Shown here piece by piece: positions 53,359-61,217 of a stretch of DNA of 64,000 nt (its first letter is position 1; each line of letters starts with the position of its first letter). A program made the position numbers and the translations under genes. The notes under the pieces are model-generated. The model was not told where the DNA came from, did not search any database, and worked only from the letters and a program-made list of their open reading frames with translations. This stretch comes from Paenibacillaceae bacterium (GTDB lineage Bacteria; Bacillota; Bacilli; Paenibacillales; NBRC-103111), in contig JAQSYI010000017.1 of assembly GCA_029256185.1 (NCBI GenBank), positions 62,001 through 126,000 of the forward strand. The letters run 5' to 3'.

Positions 53359-56043
53359 TTACGGCACTAATGACGGATTATAATTATTATAAAGCGGGAG
53401 AACAATACTATGCCCGCTGCCCGGATACAAAGGATTAATTCGCAGCGGGAATGCGCTCCATTGGACTGGACTGCTCAGCGCGCTGTCATGGATGATGTTG
53501 CTAAAATATTGATTGTAGTTGCCAGCGGAAGGATTGGTCTGCCCATTCGTTGCAGCGACAATGGAAACATTACCGCCTGCATTGTCGAACTGTGCATCTG
53601 ATGTATACGGGTCGTTCGTCCACATGTTCCCCACACCGCCCAGAATTTGCAGAACACCGCCTGAGGTCACTTTGAAGTTTGTCTCGGCCCCTTCTGTTTT
53701 ATACCCAAGCACCCATACAGCGGCTCCGTCGCCGATTTGGAAATTCGGGCCATTCTTCCACTCCGTATTGACGAACCGGAACCACGCTTTCATGCCTGTG
53801 AGCACCGTAGGCGGCTTAATGCCTGTTACCGCATTGGCAAACAGCTTGATTTGCTCGGAGCCGGAATACGTTTTCTTGTATGTAGGCGCATCCTTCCCTC
53901 GGAGCTCATGCAGAACAACGGTTCTTGTGGAATCCTGCAGCACATGGGCGTCAGGAGCCGCGCCGCTAAGCGTGCCGTCCATAATCCAAAGCGGCGTAGA
54001 GGAGGTTCCCGACGTTTGGAACTTGTTCACATCGCCTTTAACCTCAGCAAACATGAGGTTAACCATTTGAACATGAGCAGGAATTGTAATTGTGGAATCA
54101 ATCGTATAGGTTCCTTTTGGGAAATATACTACTGTTTTGTTCGTGTCATTCATGGCCGCCTGAATTTTCTGCGTATCCGTTGTACCCGGATACGAATCGA
54201 CATTCGCCCATTTCATGTATCCGCCGTTTACCGGATTAATGGTGGCATCCCAGTTCATCGGCGGCACTTCCTCCACCGTCATATTCATCGACGTTGTCGG
54301 CGAGCTGCCGACGATGACAGCGCCCGAGTCCGTTGCTGTTTCCGAGATGGCTCCTGTTGCGATGGCAGCGCCTGCTTTGCGAATGGAAGTGCTGTAACCG
54401 AACACTTTCAAATTTTTGGCAAATAGATGTCCGTTAGGTACATCGATTGCCGGGTTGGAAGAGCCGGCGTTGAATAACGTGCCTTCGGTTACAATTGCAT
54501 GGGACCCGGCAGCGTTTGCAATAATGGCCGACACCGTGTTATCACTCCACAAGTCACGCACAGTCCCCATCCCATTTTCAAATAATATGCCTCCTTGTGT
54601 TTGTTGGGCGAGGGTTATATGCTCCATCGTTGGGTAGGCAAAATGGTACGGGACAACGCGGATCCCATATTGAAAGCCGCGAACAGTAATATTGGATTGG
54701 TAGCCTACAACTGTCCCAATGGCATTATCCAGTCCAACGAAACCGGAGCCGGAGCCCGATTCAATAGAAACGTTATAGATGTCAGCCACATTGGCGCCGC
54801 CAAATCTGATCCCAATGGCGCCAGGATTGTTGTTACCCGCATTAATCGTTAAGTTACGAACCGCATTGGAGGAAACTAAATTATTAAAATCTCTTTTTCC
54901 GAAGGATAGAATAGGCTGCGGATTTGCTGTGCTTTGGAATTCTGCACTGTTATCTGCAAGTTTCAGCACCGTTTCCTCCCGGCTTTCGCCTACGAAACGT
55001 ATCATCGCCAGTTCTTCATCTACCGATAATGTTGGGTGCGGTCGATCCGCTGCCGAATAAATAATTGGCTTGGAAATGTTGTATACGCCTTTCGGAAAGT
55101 AGATGACATAGGACTTATCCATCGAAAGCGGAACCCCGCCATTTCCTGCCCAGCCCCCGGCATGCAGCTCATCCAGTACGAATTCATAAGCGGCAATGAT
55201 CGCGTTCGAATCATCAATCCCATCATCCGGAACTGCATTGAACGGTGTGCGGGTCACGTCCACAATGCGCTTATCCGTCCCGCTGTAGCCATTGAAATAC
55301 TTTGTAATGCTGGGATACACCATTTGCGTTCCAGGATACTGGTCACCGGTTGTTTCTGATAATCGCAGATCACCGAAGCCTGATGTATTATTGTAATTCG
55401 TTCCCGTACCTGACCAAACAAGGCGATTATCGCGTGCTCCACCATTACTGTCATCATTGATGCCAATGTCAAATCCAATAGTCGCTCCATCCGACGGGGC
55501 ACTCATCCCCAAATTCGTCCACGGAATTGCAATCTCCGCGGTGTAGCCGCCGCTGATATTCGCAGTGCCATACAGGACGCCTGTCGTAGATTGCGGACTA
55601 TAAATGGCCGTATCATTATAGCCAAGAACAAATTGCCGATCATAGGCGTCATATGTCGTACCGCCATTATGATTTCTATCTATATAAATCTCCACGGAGT
55701 CATCGTCCCACATGTTGGCGGAATCGTTGTATAACGCCGAATCAAGCACTTTTACACCAACATAGAGATACGTGGCATCCCAGATTGCATTAAACTTCGC
55801 AGTTACATTGAGGGCGCCGCTTATGAGCTTGTTAGCCGTTCCGGTCAGGAACCAGACAGATTCATTTAATTTGCCATCGACAGTAATCGCATTCGCTGTT
55901 GCCAGCTTGCGCGCTTGCCACGTGGACCCGTTATGTGCTTCGGCAGACGGTAAATGAATTACCGGAAGAAGACTGAACAGCAGAGCGCAAACCATGATAC
56001 ATTGGAAAATCACATGCTTCGTTCCAGTGGATCGTTTAACCAT
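53359..56043 (-). CDS. Secreted CBM9 + pectate-lyase-fold protein, short paralogue
   Basis: An 894-aa exported protein. The signal peptide (residues 1-36, end SAEA) is followed by the CBM9-like domain ([19 protein letters not shown], about 37-240) and a pectate_lyase_3-type beta-helix ([36 protein letters not shown]) to the C-terminus. It lacks the Ig-like and chitinase-A-type modules of its close paralogue at 37864. ATG 56043 has AAAGGAGG 8 bp upstream. It carries cre and the promoter module upstream, and the membrane AraC regulator follows after 39 bp. It probably cleaves the external polysaccharide to feed the importer; catalytic residues cannot be named. Confidence 0.87.
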   Translation of the reverse strand: MVKRSTGTKHVIFQCIMVCALLFSLLPVIHLPSAEAHNGSTWQARKLATANAITVDGKLNESVWFLTGTANKLISGALNVTAKFNAIWDATYLYVGVKVLDSALYNDSANMWDDDSVEIYIDRNHNGGTTYDAYDRQFVLGYNDTAIYSPQSTTGVLYGTANISGGYTAEIAIPWTNLGMSAPSDGATIGFDIGINDDSNGGARDNRLVWSGTGTNYNNTSGFGDLRLSETTGDQYPGTQMVYPSITKYFNGYSGTDKRIVDVTRTPFNAVPDDGIDDSNAIIAAYEFVLDELHAGGWAGNGGVPLSMDKSYVIYFPKGVYNISKPIIYSAADRPHPTLSVDEELAMIRFVGESREETVLKLADNSAEFQSTANPQPILSFGKRDFNNLVSSNAVRNLTINAGNNNPGAIGIRFGGANVADIYNVSIESGSGSGFVGLDNAIGTVVGYQSNITVRGFQYGIRVVPYHFAYPTMEHITLAQQTQGGILFENGMGTVRDLWSDNTVSAIIANAAGSHAIVTEGTLFNAGSSNPAIDVPNGHLFAKNLKVFGYSTSIRKAGAAIATGAISETATDSGAVIVGSSPTTSMNMTVEEVPPMNWDATINPVNGGYMKWANVDSYPGTTDTQKIQAAMNDTNKTVVYFPKGTYTIDSTITIPAHVQMVNLMFAEVKGDVNKFQTSGTSSTPLWIMDGTLSGAAPDAHVLQDSTRTVVLHELRGKDAPTYKKTYSGSEQIKLFANAVTGIKPPTVLTGMKAWFRFVNTEWKNGPNFQIGDGAAVWVLGYKTEGAETNFKVTSGGVLQILGGVGNMWTNDPYTSDAQFDNAGGNVSIVAATNGQTNPSAGNYNQYFSNIIHDSALSSPVQWSAFPLRINPLYPGSGHSIVLPLYNNYNPSLVP

Positions 56044-56062
56044 TCCCTGAACCTCCTTTGTT

Positions 56063-56078
56063 ATGATACCGCTTCCAT
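56063..56078 (-). promoter_or_regulatory. Catabolite-responsive element (cre) of the 894-aa lyase-like gene
   Basis: ATGGAAGCGGTATCAT on the minus strand is a full match to WTGNNARCGNWWWCAW. It lies about 35 bp downstream of the presumed -10 box, a position for road-block repression by CcpA, and 20 bp before the ATG. Confidence 0.8.
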
Positions 56079-56113
56079 AAGTAAAGTGGCAAATCAACCA
56101 ACCACTATAACCG

Positions 56114-56225
56114 AGCATAGCAAATCAAAAGAAGCAAGCCTATCGGCAATATTTGTTTTCTGAGAACCGCCTTTTACAATGGAATTTCCGGAATCGTTCA
56201 TTCTTTACATTTAACCGACAAAGGC
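56114..56225 (-). promoter_or_regulatory. Conserved promoter module, copy B (lyase gene)
   Basis: Second copy of the module at 50873. It has the same TGTAAAR half-sites 31 bp apart (56209 and 56178), the same CCGGAAATT block and the same TTTGCTATGCT near 56114-56124 with spacing 56 instead of 57 bp. It is upstream of the 894-aa lyase-like gene. Confidence 0.75.
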
Positions 56226-56240
56226 GCTTATGACGCCTTT
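56220..56240 (-). terminator. Weak hairpin after the TIM-barrel glycosidase
   Basis: AAAGGCG / CGCCTTT stem of 7 bp with a 7-nt loop, 11 bp past the stop at 56252, without a T-run. Confidence 0.35.
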
Positions 56241-56251
56241 GTCACACCTTA

Positions 56252-57547
56252 TCATCCGAGAAATTGCAGCTTTTTATTGAAAAATGAATCGTTCATAACA
56301 TTTGCTTCATATCGTGCTAATAGGTTCCGCACCTCATTCTGAGCATCGGAGGAGAAGCGATCAGGCAGCAAACTCAGTACGGGATATCCTGCGATCTGAT
56401 CGTACATAGCCAGGCTTTTCAAGAAATCAGCTTCAGATACTGCCGGATGATTGCCGCCGATGTGATCCAAATTGAGCCATCTTCCCGGAGCCGAGTACAG
56501 GCAAGTCGTCCAATGGGCTAATGTCAGCTCCCGCCACGGCTTATCCGCTTGGATTAACACATCATTGGTTCGTACCACATCACAATGACGGCTAACGAAG
56601 ATATCGGGAATATGCGCCTCAATTTCCACATCTGCCCTCAGCTCATGCGCGATACGATTCGCTGCCTCCAGAATCGCCGACATTTCCCGTTTATTTCCAT
56701 ACATCATATCCAGCTTGAATTTGACGAAGCCGGCATCAATCAGACGATCAAACACGTCACGGAAATGATTCTCCATTTCTTTTCCGGGTAAAGGCTGATA
56801 GAACGTGTGTGATTGCTTATTCTCCTGCTCAGCCGGCCCTCCGAAATAGGAATGCGGCTTAACAGCATGTTGATTGAGCTGAAAAAACTTGGATAAAGGC
56901 GACACACAGCCTAAGTCCAGCCATATGCCTGGAATGTGGCCCGCCGCCTCAATATTGTGAGAGATACGGCGCAAATCAGGGAAACGCTCATTCGCGAAGA
57001 TGGTACCGCTTCCAGTCGCGGAATGGCGGTCAAACCAGCCATCGTCCAGGCATACTTTCCCTCTGGGCAATTGCAGCTTATCCAATCGATTCAGATAGTC
57101 CGCCATAAAGGCCTCAGAGAGCACCTCGTGAACGTTGGCAGCTTCTGTCGCCTGCGCCTTCTGCTCAACCCACGTACAATACTCCAATGTGCGATACAGC
57201 GGCATGCGGCGGCGATCCTCAATGCCATTCAGCGAAATGACCTCGTGATTATAGGCATCCCAAGCCTCATATGGTTCCATACCTTCTCTTATGAACAGCA
57301 TCTGATTGTCATCATATATCACCTGAAGACGACCCTTGCCATCATATATGAAGCGTCCGCCTGCCTCTTTAAGAAAACCAACAAATAACGAGGAAGTGAA
57401 CAGCACGGGTGAGCCGCTTGTAGATGTTGCTAATACTTGGAATGGATCATGGTCGAACGCTTGCTCCGTTGTATAACTTAATTCCCCCCATCGGTTGAAA
57501 TAAGGAATAGCTACCCTGCCCTCCAGATGAAATGTTTCCATTTGCAT
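56252..57547 (-). CDS. TIM-barrel glycosidase (alpha-galactosidase-like, clan GH-D/GH31 type)
   Basis: A 431-aa soluble protein. A short N-terminal beta part precedes a (beta/alpha)8 barrel with LEYCTWVEQK, GKVCLDDGWFDRH, GIWLDLGCVSPLS and GFVKFKLDMMYG; the last fits the nucleophile strand of GH36/GH31 enzymes (K-x-D). VEAHIPDIF and HCDVVRTNDVL could provide the acid. The C-terminal beta domain of full-size GH36 or GH31 enzymes is nearly absent. The start is probably ATG 57547, with GGGAG 9 bp upstream. A strong promoter lies upstream, and an AraC gene is divergent. The linkage and sugar it cuts are unknown. Confidence 0.72.
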   Translation of the reverse strand: MQMETFHLEGRVAIPYFNRWGELSYTTEQAFDHDPFQVLATSTSGSPVLFTSSLFVGFLKEAGGRFIYDGKGRLQVIYDDNQMLFIREGMEPYEAWDAYNHEVISLNGIEDRRRMPLYRTLEYCTWVEQKAQATEAANVHEVLSEAFMADYLNRLDKLQLPRGKVCLDDGWFDRHSATGSGTIFANERFPDLRRISHNIEAAGHIPGIWLDLGCVSPLSKFFQLNQHAVKPHSYFGGPAEQENKQSHTFYQPLPGKEMENHFRDVFDRLIDAGFVKFKLDMMYGNKREMSAILEAANRIAHELRADVEIEAHIPDIFVSRHCDVVRTNDVLIQADKPWRELTLAHWTTCLYSAPGRWLNLDHIGGNHPAVSEADFLKSLAMYDQIAGYPVLSLLPDRFSSDAQNEVRNLLARYEANVMNDSFFNKKLQFLG

Positions 57548-57595
57548 GTCCATCTACTCCCATCTAAAAATATAAAATAATGTCTATCCAATTTG

Positions 57596-57625
57596 ATTAT
57601 AGTTCGTTATGATATAAGATATCAA
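57596..57625 (-). promoter_or_regulatory. Sigma-A promoter of the TIM-barrel glycosidase
   Basis: TTGATA, 18 bp, TATAAT on the minus strand, 49 bp before the ATG. This is one of the best promoters in the window. Confidence 0.8.
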
Positions 57626-57691
57626 TCGTAAATACGTTGAATAAAGTTCAAAATATTGCTCTATCACGACCTACAGGAAAGGGTGCTTGTC

Positions 57692-58564
57692 ATGTCTGTC
57701 TACGGATTCAAATTCAATGATTCTCTCCTCCATTTCCCTGTCCAAATCAAATCGATTGGGCATGAGGCTCTTGCTCCTGATGAACCTTACGATTGGAACA
57801 ATCGAACCCGGGCAAGCGATCCCTGCACCTATGTGATCCAGTATACGTTATCAGGTGAAGGAGCTCTTGAGCTTGATGGCAAGACGTTCAGCATAACACC
57901 CGGACAGGTCTTTATGATTCAATACCCCGGCGAAAGCCGTCATTATTTACCTGCGGCCAGTCCTGGTTGGGAATTCGTATTTATCACCTTGCAGGGTGCT
58001 GCCATGCCCGAACTTTGGACGCAATTGCTGGATGCCAATGGCCCTGCCCCCCTGCTGCATACAGATAGTGCTCCCATTCGGTTGCTTGACCAAATTTACC
58101 GTGAAGCTGACAAAAAACGAATAACCGATGTCTATCAGGCATCGGCTCTTGCTTATCAGCTTATGATGGAGCTTCTGCGGGCATCCCGCAACCGGAACCA
58201 AACAGAAAGCATGTGGCCCGCAGCCATTATTCAAGCGGCTCAGCATATCCGAGAGCATTACGCCGAAGTACAGGGTCCCGATCAGCTGGCAGAGCTTGCA
58301 GGATTATCGAAGTATTACTTCATCCGGTTATTTCGTCAAACAACAGGCTTGACAACAATTCAGTTTATTACCAAAATCCGCATGGAAAAAGCCGTAGAGC
58401 TTCTACGGCATTCCAACCTTACCCTCACGGATATAGCCCGGCTGACAGGGTTCACAAGTGTTAACTATTTCAATCGAACCTTTCATCAATGGGTTGGCGT
58501 TACCCCTGGTCGCTTTCGTTCGATTCGAGGAGATATGCGAGCCGATTATATTACTTTTGATTAG
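57692..58564 (+). CDS. AraC-family regulator with cupin sensor
   Basis: A 290-aa soluble transcription factor. Residues about 1-155 form a cupin-like sugar-binding domain (CTYVIQYTLSGEGALELDG, FSITPGQVFMIQYPG). Residues about 185-285 are the AraC double helix-turn-helix (LAGLSKYYFIRLFRQTTGLT, then FTSVNYFNRTFHQWVGVTPGRFR). The ATG at 57692 follows GGAAAGGG with 8-bp spacing. It is divergent from the TIM-barrel glycosidase and probably controls it, and perhaps the neighbouring lyase. Confidence 0.92.
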   Translation: MSVYGFKFNDSLLHFPVQIKSIGHEALAPDEPYDWNNRTRASDPCTYVIQYTLSGEGALELDGKTFSITPGQVFMIQYPGESRHYLPAASPGWEFVFITLQGAAMPELWTQLLDANGPAPLLHTDSAPIRLLDQIYREADKKRITDVYQASALAYQLMMELLRASRNRNQTESMWPAAIIQAAQHIREHYAEVQGPDQLAELAGLSKYYFIRLFRQTTGLTTIQFITKIRMEKAVELLRHSNLTLTDIARLTGFTSVNYFNRTFHQWVGVTPGRFRSIRGDMRADYITFD

Positions 58565-58630
58565 GGCCGACGCCGCGGTACATGATCACTGCCGCCAAGA
58601 GCTGTCCGAGTTATGCCGATGCTCCCCCAA

Positions 58631-58678
58631 GGCGCCTTTTCCCACGCCTTTTCATACGCCTTTTCACACGTTTTTTCG
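58631..58678. repeat. 12-bp tandem repeat over the end of the AraC paralogue
   Basis: Three copies of (T/C)ACGCCTTTTC(A/C)-like units at 58631-58666 and a fourth diverged unit to 58678. The array covers the last codons and stop of the gene at 58664 and may have arisen by slippage; the paralogue at 51001 lacks it. The rest of the gap after the + strand AraC gene shows nothing clear. Confidence 0.6.
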
Positions 58679-60982
58679 CAGTTTCCTGTACTGTTCCGGC
58701 GTTACACCCTCCATTTTCTTGAATTTCTTGATGAAGTTGGACACATCTACATACCCCACTTCATTCGTTATTTCCATGAGATTCTCTTCACCGTTCAAGA
58801 GCAGCTCTTTAGCCTTGGCCATCCGAAGCTGATCCAGATAGCGAATGAGCGAATGCCCTGTTTGATCCTTCACAAACCGCGTCAAGTACGAGGAGGACAT
58901 GCCGAACTGATCGGCAATGACCTCCAGTGAGAGGGTGTTATCCATATAGCGTTCATGCAAAAAGGCAATAATCTCATCGCGCAGCTTGAAGTTGCGGCTT
59001 TCCTTCCTGCCCAATACATGCTCGCAAATTTCTCGGCATAATTGGATCATATGGTCCTTGAGCTCGTCCATCGTCTCCGTTTTACTGGCACGGAGCACCT
59101 CTGATTCGCTGTGGGCCTCCGTATAACGATTCACTTTCAGCTCATCCGAAACTTTGATAAGAGCATGCAGCAGTCCGCTGGATGCAAGCTGAGCAGCCTC
59201 CGGCGACTGTGTGAAAGACTGGAAGCTTGCGAATAACTGATGTATCTGATGCTCTGCTTCAATCGCGTTGCCCTGCCGTATGTTTCTAATCAGTTCATCT
59301 TCTAACTCTTGCGGATAACTGCTTACTTGTTCATTCCCGGCAGACAACAATTCATCATAAAACAAAATCAGGTTTCGTCCTTTTACAAAACGATAGTGCA
59401 ATGCTCTTCGCGCCTCATCATAGGAAAGTCCAATCGCGTCAAGCTCAGCGTAGACCCGGCCTACACAAATGGTTAAGGAAAATTGATAGTAGGAATTAAA
59501 GAACGTTTGAAGCTGTGTTGCAAACACTTCCAGTTGCTCTCTATAGCTTAGCGGGTCTTGCAGATTAATCACAAGTGCAATTCCTTGATCATCGACAATG
59601 CTGACCCCATATCCTCGCCCCGCTTCTTGTGCGAGCTCTTCCGCCGCATTGAGAATACTGAATTTCAGCAGCTCCTGTACGGAAGCGGTATACACTTTTT
59701 GAAAGCCTGAATAGTTGTCAATCGCAAGCAAGACACTAACATAATGGGAATAATCGAAGCGGATATCTGCAAGCTCCAGCGTTTTCAGTAATTCGTCAGG
59801 CTTGTGAGGCTTATTTTTAAACAGTGACAGCAGCACATTCTCACGAATTAACCCTCTGCGGCTCTTCAGTTGATGCATCATATTTTCTTGTCCTGACATT
59901 TCACGAATGGCATTGGACAAATAAGTGATTTCATCCATGGGAAGTTCCCGGGAATTGAGCGTCTCCTTGTTTACTGAAAAAAGCTGGACCAGCTTCCGCA
60001 GCTCCTGGTAATTACTATTAGCCAAAATAAACGATGCCGCTCCTCCGATTACAATCAACAAGACCAGTATGGAGGTAAAAACATTCCTTATTCGGTCTAC
60101 TTTTTCGATGAACAAAGAAGTTGGCACCATTAATTCCAGGGTCCAGTCGTTGCTTAAGAAGGGCTGACGAATGACGGAATAGGAAACGCCATTAATCACT
60201 CTGGTCATAATCGGTTCTTTTTGAGTTCCGGTAAATTGCCTTGGCAGGTCAGGATTTGTAGCGTAGATCGTCTGATTATCCTTATCCAGCAAATATAGAT
60301 AGGTCCCCGCCCGATTAACCAAGTTCTCTGTCATGCTATGCAAGATCTGAACATCCAGCAAGTACATGACGATGCCATAGGGCTTGCCCGAGAAAGCGGG
60401 AAGCGGATACTCATACGTAACAAATGTGGAAGCTTGTGAGCGATTCAATGTATAGACCGTTTCCGCAGGTCGAATGACCGGTCCTGTCATGGCAGGAATT
60501 TGCTTCAATAACTGCTCTGACGACCAATTCTCATACGCATACATCCGTTCAAAAAATTCAGCCTCCTCATACACGCCACTGGCTGAGAACAAGCGATTGG
60601 CATGCTCGGAAGGGTAAAATACCACAATATTGCTGATAAAGGAGTTGCTGATTCGATATTTATTCAATTCGTTAACAGCTTGATAGGCATCATAACCAGA
60701 TTGGGTTAGCATAAAAGGGGTTAATAAGGGGTTGGAGCCAATTTGCAGCGATGTCCGCTGAAGCTCATGAAACCGTGTATCCATGGTATCTCTGAGCTGG
60801 GCGACAGAAGCAAGCTGAGCCTGCTCAATTTCATGTTGAAACGCTCTGATTATATTGACATACACAACGCTGCCAACGACGATGACGATGAAACAAACAA
60901 GCAGCAAATAGGATAAGAAAAGTTTGTAAAACCGTTTGGACCGTCGATTTCGATGTCTTATTCGTCTGAGCGTATTGAGCAT
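58664..60982 (-). CDS. Membrane-anchored AraC-family regulator, paralogue 2
   Basis: A 772-aa protein, the same length and architecture as 51001: two membrane spans around a Cache-like sensor, the MMHQLKSRRGLIRENVLL linker, a CdaR-like middle and a C-terminal AraC DNA-binding domain (SSYLTRFVKDQTGHS, VSNFIKKFKKMEG). The start is ATG 60982 (GAGG 8 bp upstream), chosen because it gives the same length as the paralogue; the ORF continues 21 codons further. The sensor half is visibly more diverged than the DNA-binding half. It lies downstream of sulfatase D. The two may recognise the same promoter module but different ligands. Confidence 0.92.
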   Translation of the reverse strand: MLNTLRRIRHRNRRSKRFYKLFLSYLLLVCFIVIVVGSVVYVNIIRAFQHEIEQAQLASVAQLRDTMDTRFHELQRTSLQIGSNPLLTPFMLTQSGYDAYQAVNELNKYRISNSFISNIVVFYPSEHANRLFSASGVYEEAEFFERMYAYENWSSEQLLKQIPAMTGPVIRPAETVYTLNRSQASTFVTYEYPLPAFSGKPYGIVMYLLDVQILHSMTENLVNRAGTYLYLLDKDNQTIYATNPDLPRQFTGTQKEPIMTRVINGVSYSVIRQPFLSNDWTLELMVPTSLFIEKVDRIRNVFTSILVLLIVIGGAASFILANSNYQELRKLVQLFSVNKETLNSRELPMDEITYLSNAIREMSGQENMMHQLKSRRGLIRENVLLSLFKNKPHKPDELLKTLELADIRFDYSHYVSVLLAIDNYSGFQKVYTASVQELLKFSILNAAEELAQEAGRGYGVSIVDDQGIALVINLQDPLSYREQLEVFATQLQTFFNSYYQFSLTICVGRVYAELDAIGLSYDEARRALHYRFVKGRNLILFYDELLSAGNEQVSSYPQELEDELIRNIRQGNAIEAEHQIHQLFASFQSFTQSPEAAQLASSGLLHALIKVSDELKVNRYTEAHSESEVLRASKTETMDELKDHMIQLCREICEHVLGRKESRNFKLRDEIIAFLHERYMDNTLSLEVIADQFGMSSSYLTRFVKDQTGHSLIRYLDQLRMAKAKELLLNGEENLMEITNEVGYVDVSNFIKKFKKMEGVTPEQYRKLRKNV

Positions 60983-61136
60983 GAGCTTGCCCTCTTCTCT
61001 GTCAGTTTCAACTAATTCTAATAGTAATCCATATAATTCTCTCATACAATCCCCAGCGTCTGCTTTTTAATCTTCATGGCAGTCGAGAAGACAGCCGATC
61101 AATTGCTTTCGGCGGCGCCCGTCAGCTACGGAACAA

Positions 61137-61164
61137 AGGCTGCCGTTCATTCACGCGGCAGCCT
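61137..61164 (-). terminator. Terminator of sulfatase D
   Basis: AGGCTGCC / GGCAGCCT form a perfect 8-bp stem with a 12-nt loop, followed on the minus strand by TTTGTTCC, 54 bp past the stop. The AraC paralogue therefore probably has its own promoter within 60983-61136, where I see no clear one. Confidence 0.65.
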
Positions 61165-61217
61165 CAAGGTCTGGTATATGGATGAGCCTTGCTCATCGGA
61201 TAGTCCTTCAATCACAA

